Assembly: GCA_023263695.1 (NCBI GenBank)
Contig: JALQUZ010000002.1
Coordinates: 29,594-93,593 of the forward strand
Source: Ilumatobacteraceae bacterium
Lineage (GTDB): Bacteria; Actinomycetota; Acidimicrobiia; Acidimicrobiales; Ilumatobacteraceae
Direction: 5' to 3'
Length of the DNA stretch: 64,000 nt
Shown: positions 59,644-64,000 of the stretch, piece after piece
How the letters are laid out: every line of letters begins with the position of its first letter
Numbering within the stretch: position 1 is the first letter of the stretch
Translations under genes and position numbers: made by a program
The notes under the pieces: generated by a model
What the model was told of the DNA's origin: nothing
Seen by the model: only the letters and a program-made list of their open reading frames with translations
The model's database searches: none

Positions 59644-61047
59644 ATGAGCACAACTGATACTCCGTGGATGGGCGATGCCTGTTCGCTCGTAGAGGCCTTC
59701 CGCAACAAAGAACGATCCCCGCTTGAAGAATTGCAAACATCGTTAGACGCTATTGAAAAAAGTTCGCTCAATGCTTTTTCATTTCTAGATCCAGATGGTG
59801 CGCTACAACGTGCAAAGTCTGCTGACGTGTCAAAACCATTTGGTGGAATTCCACTCGGAGTAAAAGAACTTGATGCTGTTGAAGGGTGGCCATATACCGA
59901 AGCATGTGTGGTCTTCGCTGACCGCAAAGCAACGCACACCTCTGTCATGGTCGAACGAGCTACCAACATTGGTGGAGCAAATGCAATTGGGTTATGCACC
60001 GCAAGTGAATTTGGAGGTGTCAATGTCACTCGCACGGTTCTCAATGGTGCGACGCACAACCCTTGGCAAATTGGGCGAACTCCGGGTGGATCTTCTGGCG
60101 GCAGTGCGTCCGCAGTTGCCGGCGGTCTTGTCACTATCGCAACAGGTGGGGACGGTGGAGGTTCAATTCGAATTCCCGCAGGCTTCACCGGTCTTGTTGG
60201 GCTCAAGGCAACCTTTGGCAGAATCCCTCGCGCGCCATACACCGAACTTGGAAACCTCACGGTGAACACAGGAGTGATGGCGCGCAGCATTCGCGACACT
60301 GCCCGTTGGTTTGACGTGTGCAATGGACACGACTCACGAGACCCCCTCAGCTTGCAGCGAGTTGAAAACTGGGAACACGAATTAGGAAGTCACGCCGAAT
60401 CGTTGCGCGGCAAAACAGCGGTGCTCGCTCCAAACTGGGGCGGAGCGGTGGTCTCCCCTGCAATGTGGCAACAACTTGAGGAATATGCAATTCATCTCGC
60501 GTCAATCACTGGCTTACAGATCATCACCGTCGACACCACTCTGCCCAGCATGGGTGCAGCATGGTCAATAAGCGGCATGATTGAAATTCAGATGCAACTC
60601 GCCGAGCATTGGCCAGAATGCGCTGAAGTACTTACCCCAGAAATGCGATTCGGGCTTGAAACAACACTGGGCAAATACGGAGCTGAAGCACGGGCAAAAA
60701 TTGAATCTCGCCGCGCTGCACTCAATCAGCGAATGCACGAAATTTTCCAAGCTGTAGATTTCGTCATTACGGCCAGCAACCCCGATGTTGCATTTAATGC
60801 AGAAGGTCCTTTGCCATCCAATTTCGGAGGAATCGAAGCTGGAATGGGAAACAACGGCAAACTCACTTTCCCAGCAAACATGTACGGCAACCCTGCAATT
60901 TCCATTCCGTCAGGACTCATTGAAGGCTTGCCTGTTGCACTGCAAGTAAACGGACGGCACTTCAGCGAGCAATTACTGCTTGAACTTGGACTTGCCATGG
61001 AACGCTCACGGCCATGGGCGCTCGTGGCGCCGCATTCACCGCACTAA
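59644..61047 (+). CDS. amidase (amidase signature family)
   Basis: GGIPLGVKELDAVEGWPYTEA, TPGGSSGGSASAVAGGLVTIATGGDGGGSIRIPAGFTGLVGLK. Confidence 0.93.
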   Translation: MSTTDTPWMGDACSLVEAFRNKERSPLEELQTSLDAIEKSSLNAFSFLDPDGALQRAKSADVSKPFGGIPLGVKELDAVEGWPYTEACVVFADRKATHTSVMVERATNIGGANAIGLCTASEFGGVNVTRTVLNGATHNPWQIGRTPGGSSGGSASAVAGGLVTIATGGDGGGSIRIPAGFTGLVGLKATFGRIPRAPYTELGNLTVNTGVMARSIRDTARWFDVCNGHDSRDPLSLQRVENWEHELGSHAESLRGKTAVLAPNWGGAVVSPAMWQQLEEYAIHLASITGLQIITVDTTLPSMGAAWSISGMIEIQMQLAEHWPECAEVLTPEMRFGLETTLGKYGAEARAKIESRRAALNQRMHEIFQAVDFVITASNPDVAFNAEGPLPSNFGGIEAGMGNNGKLTFPANMYGNPAISIPSGLIEGLPVALQVNGRHFSEQLLLELGLAMERSRPWALVAPHSPH

Positions 61048-61784
61048 GCGAGTAGCGCACGCCCGACGATGTCGGTGCAAAACGCAGTAAGAATTGCCAA
61101 ATACATCAGACCGGTTGCGGCCATTACCGCCGAATAGCTGCGTTCTTTCAATGCTGCTCGCGTAACCAAAGCAAGCACACCGGTAAGCAGTGCAGAAGCA
61201 AGCCAGAACCAACCAAGCACGCCATTCCAGCCATCATCAATTGATCCGTTAATCACGCTGATCATTCCAGTTGGCAATAGCAACACCACTACTTCAAGAG
61301 GCCACACGTAAATTACTGCGGTAGTGATTTCATTGATCAACTTTCGCGGCATTCCTGGCTGCACCAAATACCAGTGCCCCAACAACATCGTGTCGCTCAC
61401 TGCACCAAGAAAAAGTGTGCCAACAATAATTCGCAGCAATGACACAACTACGTCGCCACCGCCGCCTTCGCTTGCCGCCGATATTCCTGCAGCAATAATT
61501 CCCGGCACACCAAGTAGCGGTGCAATCAAATCGAACTTTGATCGCTTATTTCGAATGAGTACGAATGCGCTCGCCGCAACGACAACACTTGAGGCCTCAC
61601 GAACCACGCTGACTCCGTAGCGATTACCTAACACAACGGCTATTACTGCAAACGCGCCATAGGTAATACGCAACAACATGCCATAGCCAGCGCCAACCTC
61701 ATTTCGACGGGTGGTAAACCACAAGAATGCAAGGCCTCCAACGGCCCATTGCAACATCACTGTTGCCGCTTCTAAACGAATCAT
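61044..61784 (-). CDS. hypothetical multi-TM membrane protein
   Basis: About 7 hydrophobic segments; no recognised family. Confidence 0.68.
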   Translation of the reverse strand: MIRLEAATVMLQWAVGGLAFLWFTTRRNEVGAGYGMLLRITYGAFAVIAVVLGNRYGVSVVREASSVVVAASAFVLIRNKRSKFDLIAPLLGVPGIIAAGISAASEGGGGDVVVSLLRIIVGTLFLGAVSDTMLLGHWYLVQPGMPRKLINEITTAVIYVWPLEVVVLLLPTGMISVINGSIDDGWNGVLGWFWLASALLTGVLALVTRAALKERSYSAVMAATGLMYLAILTAFCTDIVGRALLA

Positions 61785-61796
61785 GACCTAGAGAAC

Positions 61797-62915
61797 TTAG
61801 GCTTCAACGACGATCAAGTTGTGGTCTGCCATATTCATCGAGTCTGGACCACTCGATGTGGCAACGACAATGTCCTCCAAACGCATGCCCCACTTACCGG
61901 GAATATAAATTCCTGGTTCAACACTGAACGCATGGCCTGCAGCAATTGGCAGCTTGTTTCCACTCACCATGTACGGGTCTTCGTGGGCTTCCATGCCAAT
62001 TCCATGTCCGGTGCGGTGCACGAAATACTCGCCATAACCCGCTTTTTCGATCACATCGCGCGAAGCGCGATCTACATCTTCACAAGCATTCCCTACAATT
62101 CCTGCAGCAACTCCTGCAGCCTGCGATTCGAACAACACTGCATAGGCATCGGCAACGTCGCTTGCTATCTGGCCAGTAAACACGCACCTGGTGATGTCGC
62201 TGCAATAACCATTCATCGTTCCGCCAAAATCACAAAGCACGATTTCATTTGCCCGAATTACTCGCGACCCCGCGTGGTGATGTGGGCTCGCAGCATTTTC
62301 TCCCGCAGCAACAATGGCAAAGTTCACCACGTTGTGACCTTCTGCGATTAAGCGTGATGAAATGTCGGCAGAAACTGCAGCTTCAGTACGGCCAATAAGC
62401 GGAATCTTCCCCGCATGAAGCTGTGCAGCAACTCTGTCGGCTGCAGCACCCGCAGCGCGAAGGGCAGCAATTTCGCTTGCGTCTTTCGACATACGCAATG
62501 CACCAACTACATCTACTGCACGAGTAAACGTTGCGCCAGGAACGTGTGGCAACAGCTCCACAAGGAATCGAGCCCACATTTGATCGCCAACCGCAATTCG
62601 CTTGGCATTGCCCAGCAGTTTTGCCACGATCGCAATTGGATTGTCTGTTTCATTCCACGGAACAATGGAAAACACTTCCGGTTGCGCAACAACTCTCGGC
62701 ACTTCTAGCCGCGGAACAACCATGCTCACTTGCCCAACACGCGGAACCACCAACATGGTCAGTCGCTCTAGCGGCATTGCTTCGTAACCAGACAAATACG
62801 GCAGGTCATGACCAACTGACAGCAATGCAGCATCTACAAGCTGTGCAGTCATTGCAGCGCGAACTTTCGCAATGCGCTCGATGTAATCGGAAGTGGTGGC
62901 GATTGTTGAACTCAC
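61797..62915 (-). CDS. M24 family (Xaa-Pro type) metallopeptidase
   Basis: VLCDFGGTMNGYCSDITRCVFTG, FVHRTGHGIGMEAHEDPYMV, HAFSVEPGIYIPGKWGMRLEDIVV. Confidence 0.93.
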   Translation of the reverse strand: MSSTIATTSDYIERIAKVRAAMTAQLVDAALLSVGHDLPYLSGYEAMPLERLTMLVVPRVGQVSMVVPRLEVPRVVAQPEVFSIVPWNETDNPIAIVAKLLGNAKRIAVGDQMWARFLVELLPHVPGATFTRAVDVVGALRMSKDASEIAALRAAGAAADRVAAQLHAGKIPLIGRTEAAVSADISSRLIAEGHNVVNFAIVAAGENAASPHHHAGSRVIRANEIVLCDFGGTMNGYCSDITRCVFTGQIASDVADAYAVLFESQAAGVAAGIVGNACEDVDRASRDVIEKAGYGEYFVHRTGHGIGMEAHEDPYMVSGNKLPIAAGHAFSVEPGIYIPGKWGMRLEDIVVATSSGPDSMNMADHNLIVVEA

Positions 62916-63790
62916 AGGCTGTTCTTCCCTACCTTCACCAACTTGCCATCGTTGTATTCCTCAACGGCAGTAATGATCTCTTGCTTCGTATTCATGACGA
63001 ATGGACCATAGCGAACCATCGGCTCACCAAGCGGCAATCCACCCATAATCAGAATTTGCGCTGCGGAAGTAGTCGCTTCCACCCGCACCAACCCGGCAGT
63101 TCTTTGCATCACCACCATTTCTCCTGAAACACTCGTCGATTCATTCACGCGCGCTTCACCGTCGAACACATGAATAAGAGCAGTGTGTCCTTCTTCTGGC
63201 AACCACTCCACGACATCGCCCACTTCCAAAACCGCGTGCGCATAAGTCATTGGCGAAGTCGTTTCAACAGGGCCTTTTGCCCCGTGTACTACGCCAGCAA
63301 CCACACGGATGTGCCCGCCTTTGGCTAGTTGCACCGTTGCCATTTCCTCGGCTTCATAACCCTGATATCGAGGATCAATCATTTTCTTTGCTGCCGGCAA
63401 ATTCACCCACAATTGGAAGCCATGCATCCGCCCACCAAGTTTCATCATGTCATCAGTTGGCAATTCACTATGGATGACTCCAGAACCTGCAGTCATCCAT
63501 TGCACTCCACCCTTTTTGATGACTGCTTTCGTGCCCGTTGAATCTTCGTGCACCATGCTTCCCGACAACATGTATGTCACCGTTTCGAATCCACGATGCG
63601 GATGACTTGGAGCACCAACAGCTTTACCTGGTGCATAATCGGCAGGTCCCATTTCATCGAGCAAAAGAAATGGATCAATTTGATCGAGCTGCGCAGTTGG
63701 AAACGGGCGGCGCACGCTAAACCCGCCACCCTCAATGGTTCGTTGCGACTGAATGGTCCCGGCAATTTCGCGAAGTGATGTCGTTGTCAT
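62912..63790 (-). CDS. pirin family protein
   Basis: GGFSVRRPFPTAQLDQIDPFLLLDEMGP, HPHRGFETVTYMLSGSMVHEDSTGTKAVIKKGGVQWMTAGSGVIHSE. Confidence 0.93.
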   Translation of the reverse strand: MTTTSLREIAGTIQSQRTIEGGGFSVRRPFPTAQLDQIDPFLLLDEMGPADYAPGKAVGAPSHPHRGFETVTYMLSGSMVHEDSTGTKAVIKKGGVQWMTAGSGVIHSELPTDDMMKLGGRMHGFQLWVNLPAAKKMIDPRYQGYEAEEMATVQLAKGGHIRVVAGVVHGAKGPVETTSPMTYAHAVLEVGDVVEWLPEEGHTALIHVFDGEARVNESTSVSGEMVVMQRTAGLVRVEATTSAAQILIMGGLPLGEPMVRYGPFVMNTKQEIITAVEEYNDGKLVKVGKNSL

Positions 63791-63798
63791 GTATTCCT

Positions 63799-64000
63799 TT
63801 AGGCGTGAATTAGGGGGGATGAATTTCGATGTGCGTCTTTTGCGTGATAGCTCGAACGAGTAAGCGGACTTGATTCAACGTGGTTGATGCCAAGCGCTTC
63901 ACCAAACTTTTTGTAGTGTTCAAATTCAGATGGCTCTGCATATCGCATGACTGGCAAATGTTGTGCGCTCGGGCGTAGATATTGGCCAATAGTCACAATG
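63799..64000 (-). CDS. lipA: lipoyl synthase, C-terminal fragment (5' end beyond window)
   Basis: [54 protein letters not shown], LipA C-terminus. Confidence 0.88.
   Translation of the reverse strand, partial: IVTIGQYLRPSAQHLPVMRYAEPSEFEHYKKFGEALGINHVESSPLTRSSYHAKDAHRNSSPLIHA

Noticed and set aside
59631-60323. 230-aa minus-strand ORF antisense to amidase
   Set aside because: Ser/Pro/Thr-rich shadow ORF of the conserved amidase frame.
1-64000. CRISPR arrays, IS elements, prophage or toxin-antitoxin islands
   Set aside because: No direct-repeat arrays, transposase, integrase or phage genes seen; gene content is core/housekeeping plus envelope.

Overview
The window is about 64 kb of gene-dense chromosomal DNA. 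It is most likely from a streamlined, mid-GC actinobacterium, possibly Acidimicrobiia-like. This rests on the F420 genes cofD/cofE, DUF3499, DUF3039 and DUF5719 proteins, an ImuA'-ImuB-DnaE2 mutasome, and an ahcY...manB...cofDE...manC gene order that recalls the mycobacterial sahH-pmmA-fbiAB-manC region. I support about 61 protein genes (two truncated by the window edges) and one poorly folded tRNA-like gene. I see no rRNA, CRISPR array, IS element or prophage. Main blocks are: aldolase/dehydrogenase catabolism; a Stf0 sulfotransferase-menB pair; ftsEX-prfB-secA; ahcY; a cell-envelope glycan cluster (GTs, gmd, fcl, manC, flippase); F420 genes; an SOS mutasome cassette (imuA, imuB, NUDIX, dnaE2); a BNR-propeller/MoaD pair next to a CarH-like B12 regulator; and a heterodimeric ABC exporter. 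The strongest non-annotation signals are: (1) two perfect LexA palindromes (CGAACATATGTTCG) placed exactly 1 nt upstream of a -10 element and 13 nt upstream of the start codons of imuA and dnaE2, with a NUDIX hydrolase inserted in the cassette; (2) a recurrent leaderless-promoter grammar, TANNNT-(6/7 nt)-start codon, at about 19 genes, including one near-symmetric bidirectional -10; (3) nine of ten convergent gene pairs with stop codons abutting or overlapping (-4 to +10 nt). All positions were read by eye, with no database search.
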